NCBI RefSeq assembly: GCF_008017805.1
Contig: NZ_VRTT01000076.1
Coordinates: 1-35,018, forward strand
Length of the DNA: 35,018 nucleotides
Reading direction: 5' to 3'
DNA from: Paenibacillus sp. N3.4
GTDB taxonomy: Bacteria; Bacillota; Bacilli; Paenibacillales; NBRC-103111
Position numbers and translations under genes: made by a program. Positions within the stretch are counted from its first letter, which is position 1. Every line of letters starts with the position of its first letter. The notes below the pieces were generated by a model, which saw only the letters and a program-made list of their open reading frames with translations, was not told the origin of the DNA and did no database searches. Shown piece after piece: positions 16,251-25,756 of the stretch.

Positions 16251-16371
16251 GAGTAACTTTAGCACCTCCGTTTTCGTTGCTTGCTTTAGCCTATTCAGGA
16301 TGTTAAGGTTCGGTATAGACGAATGACTACTTTTCTATAAGAAAAAGTTATGAGTAAAGTTCACAGAAAAG

Positions 16372-16400
16372 TTGAATAGCGCGACTATTTTAGGTATGCT
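16372..16400 (+). promoter_or_regulatory. Putative sigma-A promoter of zwf
   Basis: TTGAAT (16372) and TATGCT (16395) with a 17-base spacer, leaving a ~35-base leader before the zwf ATG. Confidence 0.5.
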
Positions 16401-16441
16401 AAGCATATTAACTAATCCAATAGAGAAAGAATGATGCATAG

Positions 16442-17980
16442 ATGAGTGGAGCTGTATTTTATATTTTTGGCGCGACAGGCGATTTAGCCAAAAGAAAGCT
16501 GTTTCCAGCGTTTTATAGTCTGTACCGAGAAGGTAAGCTGGGAGAAAATTTTGCAGTGGTTGGTCTAGCCCGCAGACCGCGGACTAACGAGCAGTTTCGT
16601 AATGACGTCAAGCACTCTATTGAAGAATTTGCCCGATACAAAATTACGGATACCGAGGAATGGGATCGTTTTTCGAAACGTTTTGAATATATGTCCTTGG
16701 ACATTAATAACGTAGCCGGCTTCCATGAACTGAATGTGCTTACGGCCAGATTGGATGAAACTTTCCAAACGGGCGGCAATCGCTTGTTCTATTTAGCTCT
16801 AGCGCCTGAATTGTTCGGTAACGTTTCTTACAATTTAAGTGAAGGCGGATTGCTCAAAACGAATGGTTGGCATCGACTTGTTATTGAGAAGCCTTTTGGC
16901 TACGATCTTCCTTCGGCTGAGCGCCTGAACGGACAACTTCGTCAAGTGTTTGAGGAGAAGGATATTTACCGTATTGACCATTACTTAGGTAAAGAAATGG
17001 TGCAAAATATCGAGTTCGTGCGATTTGCTAATGCATTCTTTGAGCCGCTTTGGAATAACAAATACATAGCTAATATTCAAATTACATTAAGTGAAACAGT
17101 CGGTGTTGAAGAGCGCGGCGGTTATTACGATCATTCCGGCGCACTGCGCGATATGGGACAAAACCATATGCTGCAAATGCTGATGATGATGGCGATGGAG
17201 CCGCCAAGCCGACTGCATCCTGAGGATATCCGTGATGAGAAAGTGAAAGTATTGCGTTCGCTCCGTTTATTCGAATCCGGTGAAGATGTGCGGGCCAATG
17301 TAGTTCGCGGTCAATATGCAGGCGGGACATCCAAAGGGAAATCGATGCCTGCCTATCGTGAAGAAGATAATGTGAATCCAGAATCGAAGACGGAAACGTA
17401 TTTCGCGGCCAGAGTGCATGTCGATAACTTCCGTTGGGCTGGTGTGCCATTCTATATTCGAACAGGTAAAAGATTGCCCGTGAAAACAACGGAGGTTGTC
17501 GTTGAATTCAAGAACATCCCGAATAATGTCTATTTGGCTAAAAAGCATGAGCTTCAGCCGAATTTGCTCGTTTTCCGCGTGAATCCAATGGAAGGCATTT
17601 ATTTAAAAATGAATGCTAAGCAGCCGGGTTCGGAAGGTGTGATTGTTCCGGTTGCTATGGACTTCTGCCAAAGCTGCCAAGTGGGCATTAACACGCCGGA
17701 AGCTTATGAGCGCTTGCTGCATGATGCAACTCGGGGGGATTCTACGTATTTCACACGTTGGGATGAAGTGGCGCTTGCTTGGTCCTATGTGGACCGTATC
17801 GCAGGAGCATGGGCCGAGTCTGGCGAAGATCTCAAACATTATCCAGCGGGTTCATGGGGACCTACAGAAGCAGCTGAGCTTCTTAGCCAAGACGGCTTTA
17901 AATGGTGGCCGATTAATGGTCAAAACGAAGGCGAAGTCGATTGGGAAACGGTACAGAAAACCTCTGTCCTCACGAAGTAA
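16442..17980 (+). CDS. zwf: Glucose-6-phosphate 1-dehydrogenase
   Basis: 512 residues, full length. The NADP-binding loop is GATGDLAKRKL (10-20) and the active-site signature RIDHYLGKE lies at 177-185. It oxidises glucose-6-phosphate to 6-phosphogluconolactone, feeding the oxidative pentose phosphate pathway. The ribosome site is weak (GAGAAAG), but the start is fixed by the family N-terminus and by stops in frame just upstream. It is monocistronic: own promoter upstream, hairpin terminator downstream. Confidence 0.97.
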   Translation: MSGAVFYIFGATGDLAKRKLFPAFYSLYREGKLGENFAVVGLARRPRTNEQFRNDVKHSIEEFARYKITDTEEWDRFSKRFEYMSLDINNVAGFHELNVLTARLDETFQTGGNRLFYLALAPELFGNVSYNLSEGGLLKTNGWHRLVIEKPFGYDLPSAERLNGQLRQVFEEKDIYRIDHYLGKEMVQNIEFVRFANAFFEPLWNNKYIANIQITLSETVGVEERGGYYDHSGALRDMGQNHMLQMLMMMAMEPPSRLHPEDIRDEKVKVLRSLRLFESGEDVRANVVRGQYAGGTSKGKSMPAYREEDNVNPESKTETYFAARVHVDNFRWAGVPFYIRTGKRLPVKTTEVVVEFKNIPNNVYLAKKHELQPNLLVFRVNPMEGIYLKMNAKQPGSEGVIVPVAMDFCQSCQVGINTPEAYERLLHDATRGDSTYFTRWDEVALAWSYVDRIAGAWAESGEDLKHYPAGSWGPTEAAELLSQDGFKWWPINGQNEGEVDWETVQKTSVLTK

Positions 17981-17995
17981 ATGCATAGGCTTAAC

Positions 17996-18029
17996 ATCCA
18001 ATAGGCGTTCTGCCTGTTGGATTTTTTTG
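17996..18029 (+). terminator. Terminator of zwf
   Basis: ATCCAA-TAGGC pairs with GCCTG-TTGGAT, followed by seven Ts. Confidence 0.88.
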
Positions 18030-18038
18030 TGGTATACT
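18030..18038 (+). promoter_or_regulatory. Extended -10 promoter of metallophosphoesterase gene
   Basis: TGGTATACT is an extended -10 element; no -35 match is needed or seen. It abuts the zwf terminator T-run. Confidence 0.5.
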
Positions 18039-18084
18039 AATTGATACGGAGTAAAGGTTACAACATATTACTTGGGGTGCATAT

Positions 18085-19155
18085 ATGACGCGGAGAGCTT
18101 TTGTAAAATGGTTGTTGGCAATCGGAGCTGCTTTGATTGGATTAAGTGCGTTTGTTAGTCAATTGCTCAAGAAAAAAATGATGCCGAGTGAACACGCAGC
18201 TGCATCTACCATTAAACCGGAGCCTGCTCAAGCCGTTGTGCAGCCTTCCGCTGAACCGTTACCGTCAGGTCCGCTTATGTCCTATTTTATATTAAGCGAT
18301 CTACATGTCAGTATAGGTGATGCGCTAACGGGTAAGAAATTAAGGCAAGCACTGGATGATATTACGCATTTCGATGGCCCTGTGGATGCCATTATGATGA
18401 CAGGCGATCTGACAGATACGGGCACGGAACGAGATTATAAGGAGCTGCATACCATTGTAAGCGAATATAAACTGCCACCTATTCATGGGAACATGGGTAA
18501 TCATGATTATTACTCGATTTGGATCAATAAAGCGAATAATTGGGATCAAGCCGCAGTTCCCAATGGGAAGAACGATGCGATGTCCCGAGAGCAGTTCAAA
18601 AAGTACTTTGGCTATGAGAAGATTTACAATGACTTCACAACGAAGGGGCACTCGATCCTGCTGCTCTCCCAAGAGGCTTATGTGCAAGAGAAACCTGAAG
18701 TTGGCGAGGGAGCCTGGTACTCGGATGAGCAATTGGCTTGGTTCAAGGATCGTGTTCAAAGTCTTTATCAGCCAGGTAGACCGCTTTTCATCATGACACA
18801 TCAGCCCTTGCCACCGAACGGGACGGATGGGGCCACACATCAATTGATTCGAGCGGTTAAGTTTCGCGAGATCCTAAAGCCCTACAAAAATGTGTTCGTT
18901 TTCTGCGGGCACCGTCATCAAGATTTCGAGAACGGGACGCCGCATTATGTTCAGGAGTCCTTCCATTATTTCCACAACTCTTCTGTTGGACGTACGCTGA
19001 ATCGTGCATACCAACAAGAAGCTAAGAATAAGGCTCAGGGTATCTATGTGCAAGTTTTTGCGGATAAGGTAGTTGTTCGCGGCAGAGAGTTCAGCAACCG
19101 CACGTTTATTGACGATGCGAATTGGAGTATTGATTTGCAGAAAGCAAGTGTATAG
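18085..19155 (+). CDS. Tat-exported calcineurin-like metallophosphoesterase
   Basis: 356 residues. The N-terminus MTRRAFVKWLLAIGAALIGL has a twin-arginine motif (TRRAFVK) and a hydrophobic core, then a low-complexity spacer (about 32-63). The phosphoesterase motifs follow: D72 and H74 (LSDLHV), D108 (TGDLTD), N139-H140-D141 (GNHD), THQPLP, and CGHRHQD. The two-metal site is complete. Proteins of this build act outside the membrane on phosphoesters; the substrate is unknown. GGGGTG precedes the ATG. Tat export fits an enzyme loaded with metal in the cytoplasm. prfC starts 47 bases downstream. Confidence 0.88.
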   Translation: MTRRAFVKWLLAIGAALIGLSAFVSQLLKKKMMPSEHAAASTIKPEPAQAVVQPSAEPLPSGPLMSYFILSDLHVSIGDALTGKKLRQALDDITHFDGPVDAIMMTGDLTDTGTERDYKELHTIVSEYKLPPIHGNMGNHDYYSIWINKANNWDQAAVPNGKNDAMSREQFKKYFGYEKIYNDFTTKGHSILLLSQEAYVQEKPEVGEGAWYSDEQLAWFKDRVQSLYQPGRPLFIMTHQPLPPNGTDGATHQLIRAVKFREILKPYKNVFVFCGHRHQDFENGTPHYVQESFHYFHNSSVGRTLNRAYQQEAKNKAQGIYVQVFADKVVVRGREFSNRTFIDDANWSIDLQKASV

Positions 19156-19201
19156 ATCGAGTTTAAACCCATATGTAAAAGAAGAAGGGAATTACCAACT
19201 A

Positions 19202-20785
19202 ATGACTACGCAGCTCACCAAATTACTCGAAACGGAAGTCGCCAAACGACGTACGTTCGCGATTATTTCTCACCCCGATGCAGGGAAAACGACATTAACG
19301 GAGAAGCTCCTTCTTTTCGGTGGCGCTATTCGCTTAGCAGGAACGGTTAAAGGACGCAAAGCAAGTAAGCACGCCACATCAGACTGGATGGAAATTGAAA
19401 AGCAACGGGGGATTTCGGTAACCTCAAGTGTGATGCAATTCGACTACGAAGGTCATCGCGTCAATATTTTGGATACGCCCGGTCACCAAGATTTTAGTGA
19501 GGACACGTATCGGACCTTGACGGCAGCGGACAGCGCTGTGATGCTCATAGACGTTGCCAAGGGTGTGGAAATGCAGACGAAGAAGCTGTTCCAGGTTTGT
19601 CGGATGCGGGGCATTCCCATTTTCACATTCATTAATAAAATGGACCGTGAGGGCCGCGACCCTTTTGAATTGCTGGAGGAACTGGAAGAAGTTCTGGGTA
19701 TTCGCTCATATCCGATGAATTGGCCGATTGGATCAGGCAAGCAATTCTGCGGGGTTTATGATCGTGGCAAAACGCAACTGGAACTATATCAAGGTGACGA
19801 TCATAAACAAATCGAAGTACGTAAAGTTGATGGTGTTGATGACCCGTTAGTGAAACAAATTGCAGGGGATTTCTTGCATAAACAATTAAGTCAGGATATT
19901 GAGCTGTTGGATATAGCTGGCGATCCTTTTGATATGGAAAAAGTGTTAAAGGGTGAACTGACACCTGTATTCTTTGGTAGTGCCATTAACAATTTTGGTG
20001 TGCAGACGTTTCTGGAAAATTTCCTGCAGCTTGCACCTAAACCGGAGCCTCGGAACAGCACAGCGGGCATGATTGAGCCGACCAAAGAGAAATTTACAGG
20101 GTATGTGTTTAAAATTCAAGCGAACATGAATCCTGCTCACCGCGACCGTGTTGCTTTCCTGCGTATCGTTTCGGGCAAGTTTGAGCGCGGGATGTCCGTG
20201 AAGCATGTACGATTAGGCAAAGATATCAAGCTAGCACAGCCGCAGCAGTTCTTGGCGCAAGATCGTGATATCGTGGAAGAAGCATTCCCGGGCGATATCA
20301 TCGGACTATTCGATCCAGGCATATTCCGAATTGGGGATTCACTTAGCGAAGGGTCTGAAGTCATTTTCGATGAGCTGCCGACGTTTTCACCGGAGTTGTT
20401 CAGCAAAGTGACGATCAAGAATGCACTGAAACAAAAACAATTCCTAAAAGGAATCGATCAATTAACCGAAGAAGGTATGATTCAAATCTTCACGACGATT
20501 GGTTTTGAGGATATGATCTTGGGTGTTGTAGGCCAGCTGCAATTCGAGGTGCTTGAGCATAGAATGAAGTCCGAGTATGGCGTTGATATCTTGCTCCAGC
20601 GTCAGAACTATCAGTTCGCTCGTTGGATTATCGATGAGAAAATCGACCCAGGTAAATTCCGCATTAACTCTCAGCTTGTGAAAGATAAGAAAGGCAATTA
20701 TGTTGGTCTTTTTGAAAGCGAGTATGCGCTTCGTTCGTCCATAGAGAAAAATCCGAATGCGCAATTTCTGACGAGTGCCCCTTAA
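19202..20785 (+). CDS. prfC: Peptide chain release factor 3
   Basis: 527 residues, equal to the usual RF3 length. GTPase motifs: SHPDAGKT (23-30), DTPGHQDF (91-98) and NKMD (145-148); GITVTSS-type switch is GISVTSSVMQF. Domain II/III features such as RDRVAFLRIVSG and GVVGQLQFEVL are RF3-specific. RF3 is a GTPase that releases RF1/RF2 from the ribosome after termination. The open frame extends back to 19073 inside the phosphoesterase gene, but ATG 19202 matches the family N-terminus. prfC is not universal in Bacillota (B. subtilis lacks it), so its presence is a lineage marker. Confidence 0.95.
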   Translation: MTTQLTKLLETEVAKRRTFAIISHPDAGKTTLTEKLLLFGGAIRLAGTVKGRKASKHATSDWMEIEKQRGISVTSSVMQFDYEGHRVNILDTPGHQDFSEDTYRTLTAADSAVMLIDVAKGVEMQTKKLFQVCRMRGIPIFTFINKMDREGRDPFELLEELEEVLGIRSYPMNWPIGSGKQFCGVYDRGKTQLELYQGDDHKQIEVRKVDGVDDPLVKQIAGDFLHKQLSQDIELLDIAGDPFDMEKVLKGELTPVFFGSAINNFGVQTFLENFLQLAPKPEPRNSTAGMIEPTKEKFTGYVFKIQANMNPAHRDRVAFLRIVSGKFERGMSVKHVRLGKDIKLAQPQQFLAQDRDIVEEAFPGDIIGLFDPGIFRIGDSLSEGSEVIFDELPTFSPELFSKVTIKNALKQKQFLKGIDQLTEEGMIQIFTTIGFEDMILGVVGQLQFEVLEHRMKSEYGVDILLQRQNYQFARWIIDEKIDPGKFRINSQLVKDKKGNYVGLFESEYALRSSIEKNPNAQFLTSAP

Positions 20786-20815
20786 TCATGGATACGATTT
20801 AGAAACATATTGGAA

Positions 20816-20853
20816 ACAGCCAAAGTTGTCGTTGCAGCTTTGGCTGTTTTTTT
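20816..20853 (+). terminator. Terminator of prfC
   Basis: ACAGCCAAAG pairs with CTTTGGCTGT and is followed by seven Ts. Confidence 0.88.
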
Positions 20854-21075
20854 GTGATTGTGTAGGGTTGTTCCTTTATCATTCTGGGGAGCCGCCTCTT
20901 CCTTTACATTTAGTCGCCAATGGGAGGGTTAGCTCATACAATAGGAACGGGTAAAGATATGCGGTGAGTCAGAGTCCAACTGCATAGACGGCAAAAATTC
21001 TCAAAAGCAGTTCAGCTGATAGGCCACAGCGCTATGATTGGCTGACTTCCATAGACTGAAGCTGGAGGCAACGGT
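20854..21075. other. Intergenic leader of YheC/D gene
   Basis: No gene seen. CATACAAT near 20936 resembles a sporulation sigma-E/K -10 element, but no matching -35 was found. Confidence 0.3.
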
Positions 21076-21896
21076 ATGAATAAAACCAAAACTGCAAAAA
21101 AACCGAAAAAACTTGGCAGAGGCAGATATGTGACTAGCAAAATTGGAAAAACTAAGGCCTTGGAGGCTTCAGCTACACTTCGTAAATATATCCCTATTAC
21201 AAAACGTATGAATCATGATTCGCTGCAACAAATGCTTAAACAGTATAAAATGGTCTACGTCAAACCGAACGTGGGTATGTTTGGCAATGGTGTTATTCGT
21301 GTAGAATGGGCAGATAACTCGTCTGAGAAGCCTTATTCCTATCAATCCGGAGTACGGCTAAGAAAATTCGCAACATTCGATGAGATGTATGCTGCTATGG
21401 GGAAGGTCACGAATAAACGGCATTACTTGGTGCAAAGGGGATTCATTTACTGAAATATAAAGGGAATCGCTTTGACTTACGTGTGATGGTGCAGCAGACG
21501 CCTCTTCGTAAATGGGAGACAACGGGCGTGATAGGAAGGGTGGCGCATCCAAGTAAAATTGTTACTAATTTCCATAGCGGAGGAACCTTAAAGTCGATTG
21601 ATACCTTGCTTCTCAAGTACTTGCCATCCCCTGAGAGGAAGAAATATGTGAGAAAGCTGCGAGTTCTCGGAGAAGACGTGGCGAAAGCGATCCATAAGCG
21701 ATACAAAGGGGTTAAGGAAATTGGTGTTGATGTGGCATTGGACAGTGAACTGCACCCGTGGATTCTTGAGGTAAATACAAGTCCGGATCCCTATATTTTT
21801 CGGAGATTAAGCGACAAGCGCATTTTGCAAAAATGCGACGCTATGAGAGAGCTTATGACCGGTTATGAAATAACCGGTCTGTTGTCATGCAAGTGA
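21076..21896 (+). pseudogene. YheC/YheD-like ATP-grasp protein, single frameshift
   Basis: The first frame (21076-21453) gives a basic N-terminus and an ATP-grasp lobe (MVYVKPNVGMFGNGVIRV) ending at HYLVQRG. A second frame continues with IHLLKYKGNRFDLRVMVQ, TGVIGRVAHPSKIVTNFHSG and the metal-binding VDVALDSELHPWILEVNTSP. Restoring one G in the GGGG run 21437-21440 gives LVQRGIHLLKYKG and a single ~274-aa protein. YheC/YheD relatives associate with the spore coat in B. subtilis and belong to the ATP-grasp ligases; substrate unknown. The ribosome site is GGAGG, 7 bases from the ATG. As written the gene is broken. Confidence 0.87.
21859..21880. repeat. Perfect inverted repeat at convergent gene ends
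   Basis: ACCGGTTAT, a three-base loop, ATAACCGGT. It lies within the last codons of both the YheC/D-like gene and the convergent GGDEF-EAL gene. There is no T-run, so it is not a classical terminator, but it could form a hairpin in either transcript. Confidence 0.75.
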
Positions 21897-23223
21897 AAGG
21901 ATTGTTCAAGCTCATGTACGGAGACAGGAGGGCTTAACAAAAAACCTTGTATTGTCGTACAAGTCGTTCCTTTCAAGATTTCCAGTTGGCTCATTTCTTC
22001 CACACCCTCGGCAACTACTTGCATATGAAGCGCATAACCGAGGTCAATGATGGCATTGGTAATCGCCCAATCATCTTGGTTGTTATGGATATTTTTGACG
22101 AATGAACGGTCAATTTTTAGACAATGAATGGGAAATTGTTTCAAATAGTTAAGTGATGAGTAGCCAATACCGAAGTCGTCAATTGATATGGATACTCCTT
22201 TTTTACATAACTTTTCCAAGATTGCTATGGTAGCATCCATGTTATGCATGATAGAGCTTTCCGTAATTTCGAACTCAAGACAGGTCGGATTAATGCCGGT
22301 TTGCTCAATGATTTGAATAACTTTATCCGAAAAAGCGTCTTCTTGAAATTGATGAGGAGAAATGTTCACGGCTATTTGATAATCCAAAATACCTTCTTCT
22401 GTCCATTTCATTTTTTGGCGACAAGCTTCGCGAAGCACCCATTCTCCGAGGGGAATAATCAGGCCGCATTCTTCAGCAATTGGAATAAATTCGTTTGGAG
22501 GAATAATACCCTGAATGGGATGATTCCATCTCACCAAGGCTTCCAGACAGATGATGCTCCCCGATGATAGTTCAAGACGTGGTTGATAGTAGAGGATAAG
22601 CTGATTATCGTAAATCGCTTTACGCAATTCGGTTTCCATTTGAATTCGACTGATATATCGTAGACTGTGTGAGGGATGATAGGCTATCAATTTATTTTTA
22701 CCACTATGTTTGGCTGCTAGTAGAGCATGATCGGCTTGCATGAGCGCTTGCTCCATTGTCCCTGGTGCCATGGTAAATTGACTGATGCCCATGCTGACAT
22801 TGAGATAGCATTCTTGTTTCATCACCGTAAACGGTTGATTAAACATGTATTGAGTTTCCTGAATAGTCTGCGTAAGCTCTGCCTGAGTGGAGGCATGCAA
22901 GAAAAGCAGGAATTCATCATCGCCGGCTTGCACGATGCAGGGACAATGCTCAAGGGTTTGTAATCGAATTGCGACTTGTTCAAGCAGTATATCTCCAGCC
23001 TTATAGCCTAAGGAGAAATTCACTTGGCGAAAACGATCGATATCGAGGATAAGCAAGGCGTTAAAGCCTGATGGTTTTTTTGCAAAAGAAGATCCCCAGC
23101 AACATGCGTCAGAAACGCCTGAAGTTGTTGTCGATGATGAATACGCGTGACGACCTTCTTTTTTCTAAACATACTTACAGCGTTGGATGCGGAAAAGCGA
23201 ACAAAGCGTCTGATTACATTCAA
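21863..23223 (-). pseudogene. GGDEF-EAL c-di-GMP phosphodiesterase-like protein, single frameshift
   Basis: The main frame (23056 down to 21863) holds most of a GGDEF domain with a degenerate GDDEF motif and an EAL domain whose catalytic set is present (CLEALVRW, NISPHQF, EITESS, DDFGIGYSSL, LKIDRSF, VAEGVEE). The upstream frame (23223-23020) supplies the first GGDEF residues (VVTRIHHRQQLQAFL). The seven-T run 23065-23071 (A7 on the coding strand) is where the frames part: with one more A it reads LQKKPSGFNALLILDIDRFR. By family rules it would hydrolyse c-di-GMP and not make it. No sensor domain is seen at the N-terminus; the exact start is uncertain (TTG 23223 or ATG 23172). Confidence 0.85.
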
Positions 23224-23418
23224 TTATGATCACTCATTCCCACATCATAGTTAGTTATATTTCCCTATCATAAAACGAAAAGCAAAGGATAGACAATATT
23301 ATATTTTAGTTACTTTTACATATTATAGTTGTTTTATCTTCGTTTCCTTTGTTGAATAATCAAAATCATGTCGAAAAAGAAAATATGCAAATATTCGTAA
23401 AAATTTTATAGGTAAGTA

Positions 23419-23448
23419 TTGACATGAAGGTCATAGAGGTGAGAAAAT
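23419..23448 (+). promoter_or_regulatory. Promoter of the LacI-Gfo/ThuA operon
   Basis: A perfect TTGACA (23419-23424), an 18-base spacer and GAAAAT (23443-23448). TGAC...GTCA forms an inverted repeat across the -35. Confidence 0.55.
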
Positions 23449-23462
23449 GTACGCGTGTACAT
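23447..23462. promoter_or_regulatory. Palindromic operator, probably for the LacI regulator
   Basis: ATGTACGCGTGTACAT is an inverted repeat (ATGTAC/GTACAT) around GCGT, overlapping the -10/+1 of the operon promoter. LacI-family proteins bind such even palindromes with a central CG. Autorepression is inferred. Confidence 0.6.
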
Positions 23463-23497
23463 TGTGGCGAAACAGGAGTTAGGTGGAGGCTTAAAGC

Positions 23498-24526
23498 ATG
23501 GTAACAAGAAAAGAAGTTGCTGAATTGGCAGGTGTTTCTGAAGCGACTGTATCACGAGTGTTTAATGGACTCGGACCGATGAAACTTGCTACAAAAGAAC
23601 GTGTACTAGAAGCAGCCAAACAGCTTGACTATCATCCGAATGCGATTGCTCAGAGCTTCGCGCGAAGACGCAGCGGCAATCTTGGGGTTGTCTTGCCTTA
23701 TATGCCCAAAGTGCATCTCTTTTCGGCCTTTTATTTCTCAGAAATATTGAGCGGGATCGGCGAGCAGGTGAGGGAACAAGGATACGATATGCTTTTGTCA
23801 CTGCTCACACCAGATGAAAGCTTAGATTATACCCGACTCTATCGTTCACAGAAAGTGGATGGATGTGTCATTCTAGGTTCAAGAAATACACCACAGCAGC
23901 GTCAGTCACTTGAGCAGCTGCAGCAGCAAGGCCTCCCATTCTGCTTGGTGAATCAGCATTTCGAGGGCTTGTCTTTTCACGAGGTCGATGCTGACCATGT
24001 AGAAGGCAGTTATCAGGCCGTTCGACATTTGCAAGATGAGGGCTATCGCAAAATAGCATTCATGAACGGTTCAACGGACTATTCGAACTCTAGCGATCGA
24101 CTTAGGGGCTACACACAAGCGATGAACGATGCAGGCTTGGTCATTTCCCCGGAGCTGTTACTTCAAGGTAATTACAGCCGGAAAAGCGGTTATGAAGCTG
24201 CAGCCAAGCTGTGGGAATACCGCGATCAGGTCGATGCTGTATTCGCGGCTAATGATCGAATGGCCATTGGTTTGATGCAAGGCTTACGAGAAAAAGGATG
24301 GATAGCGGGACGCGACTTTGCAGTTGTCGGCTGTGATGATTCCGATGCGGCGAAGCTGAGCGATCCGCCTCTGAGCAGCATCAACGTGCCATTCTATGAA
24401 ATGGGCAAGGAAGCGGCGCGAAGTGTCCTCACAGGGGTGTTGGGCGCAAGAAGCGACAATCCTAAGCAGATTCAGCTGTCAACCCAGCTTATGGTTCGTC
24501 AATCCTCGAAGCGTTTTTCTGATTAA
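23498..24526 (+). CDS. LacI family transcriptional regulator
   Basis: 342 residues. The N-terminal HTH and hinge read TRKEVAELAGVSEATVSRVF, followed by a periplasmic-binding-protein-like effector domain (about 60-342; FAVVGCDDSDAAKLSDPPLSS near the end). GGTGGAGG lies 8 bases before the ATG. It heads the operon of two Gfo/Idh dehydrogenases and a ThuA-like protein and probably controls it in response to a sugar or sugar derivative; the ligand is unknown. The palindrome just upstream supports autoregulation. Confidence 0.92.
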   Translation: MVTRKEVAELAGVSEATVSRVFNGLGPMKLATKERVLEAAKQLDYHPNAIAQSFARRRSGNLGVVLPYMPKVHLFSAFYFSEILSGIGEQVREQGYDMLLSLLTPDESLDYTRLYRSQKVDGCVILGSRNTPQQRQSLEQLQQQGLPFCLVNQHFEGLSFHEVDADHVEGSYQAVRHLQDEGYRKIAFMNGSTDYSNSSDRLRGYTQAMNDAGLVISPELLLQGNYSRKSGYEAAAKLWEYRDQVDAVFAANDRMAIGLMQGLREKGWIAGRDFAVVGCDDSDAAKLSDPPLSSINVPFYEMGKEAARSVLTGVLGARSDNPKQIQLSTQLMVRQSSKRFSD

Positions 24527-24556
24527 ATATCACTTAAATTAGGGAGGCATTTCAGG

Positions 24557-25717
24557 ATGAAATCGTTCAACGTGGGAATGGTTGGCTATAAATTTATGGG
24601 GAAGGCGCACAGTCATGCGTATCGGGATTTGCATATGTTTTTCCCGCAGACGGCTGTGCCAAAAATGAAGCTCATTTGCGGCAGAGATGAAAGCGGTGTC
24701 TCGACAGCAGCCGAGCAATTCGGCTGGGACGGGTATGTCACCGATTGGCGCGAGCTGGTTACGCATCCGGATATCGACATCGTCGATATCAATGCACCAA
24801 GTGACGCGCACAAGGAAATCGCGCTTGCAGCAGCTAAGGCCGGCAAGCACTTGTTTTGTGAAAAGCCGCTGGCATTAACCCTTGCAGATTCAAGGGAAAT
24901 GCTCGAGGCGGCTGAGGTGGCCGGGGTGAAGCACATGGTAGGCTTCAACTATCGCTTCGCTCCTGCGGTACAGCTTGCGAAGAAGCTCGTTGCCGATGGA
25001 CGGCTCGGCGAGATCTATCATTTCCGCGCATGGTTCCTGCAGGATTGGATCGTAGATCCAACGTTTCCGTTGGTCTGGCGTTTGCAGAAGGAAATTGCCG
25101 GATCGGGGTCGCACGGCGACTTGGGCGCGCATCTCATTGATCTGGCGCATTTCCTTGTTGGTGAGATGACGGAAGTGATCGGCATGAGTGAGACCTTCGT
25201 GAAGGAGCGACCATTGCCGACTTCCATGGCAGGATTAAGTGCCAAGGGGAGTAAAGACGCGCCACAAGGTGCTGTAACGGTGGATGACGCAACCTTGTTC
25301 ATGGCGCGCTTCGCTAATGGTGCTCTCGGCAGCTTTGAGGCAACACGCTTCGCTCCTGGACACCGCTGCACGAATTCTTTTGAAATAAACGGCAGCAAGG
25401 GCAGTGTTAAGTTTGATTTCGAACGCATGAATGAGCTGCAGGTTTATTTTACGGATGATGCGGAGGATGTGCAGGGCTTCCGTCGCGTGCTGGCAACAGA
25501 TCCCGCGCATGCATACATGGATGCCTGGTGGCCAGCCGGTCATACGATTGGTTATGAGCATACTTTTGTCCATGAAGTCGTTGAATTGATGAATGCTCTG
25601 GCGGAAGATCGCCAGCCGGTTCCGAATTTTGTAGACGGCGTGAAATGCCAAGAGGTGCTGGAAGCCGTCGATCAATCGATCGCTCAGCGTCGTTGGGTGA
25701 AAATCAGCGAAGTCTAA
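24557..25717 (+). CDS. Gfo/Idh/MocA family oxidoreductase
   Basis: 386 residues. The NAD(P)-binding N-terminus is FNVGMVGYKFMGKAHSHAY, and the conserved Lys lies in E102-K103-P104 (CEKPLAL). The C-terminal domain includes GDLGAHLIDLAHF, with the catalytic Asp/His pair. The family oxidises or reduces sugars and inositols at ring carbons. The start is 31 bases after the lacI stop, with GGGAGG upstream. It is the first enzyme of a LacI-controlled operon; likely substrates are a sugar, a glycoside or an inositol. Confidence 0.92.
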   Translation: MKSFNVGMVGYKFMGKAHSHAYRDLHMFFPQTAVPKMKLICGRDESGVSTAAEQFGWDGYVTDWRELVTHPDIDIVDINAPSDAHKEIALAAAKAGKHLFCEKPLALTLADSREMLEAAEVAGVKHMVGFNYRFAPAVQLAKKLVADGRLGEIYHFRAWFLQDWIVDPTFPLVWRLQKEIAGSGSHGDLGAHLIDLAHFLVGEMTEVIGMSETFVKERPLPTSMAGLSAKGSKDAPQGAVTVDDATLFMARFANGALGSFEATRFAPGHRCTNSFEINGSKGSVKFDFERMNELQVYFTDDAEDVQGFRRVLATDPAHAYMDAWWPAGHTIGYEHTFVHEVVELMNALAEDRQPVPNFVDGVKCQEVLEAVDQSIAQRRWVKISEV

Positions 25718-25756
25718 TAGAAGGATAGATGAATCCATAGGAGGCGTGAATTGAAC

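Noticed and set aside
19073..19201. N-terminal extension of prfC
   Set aside because: It overlaps the phosphoesterase gene and the extra residues do not match RF3; the family N-terminus begins at 19202.
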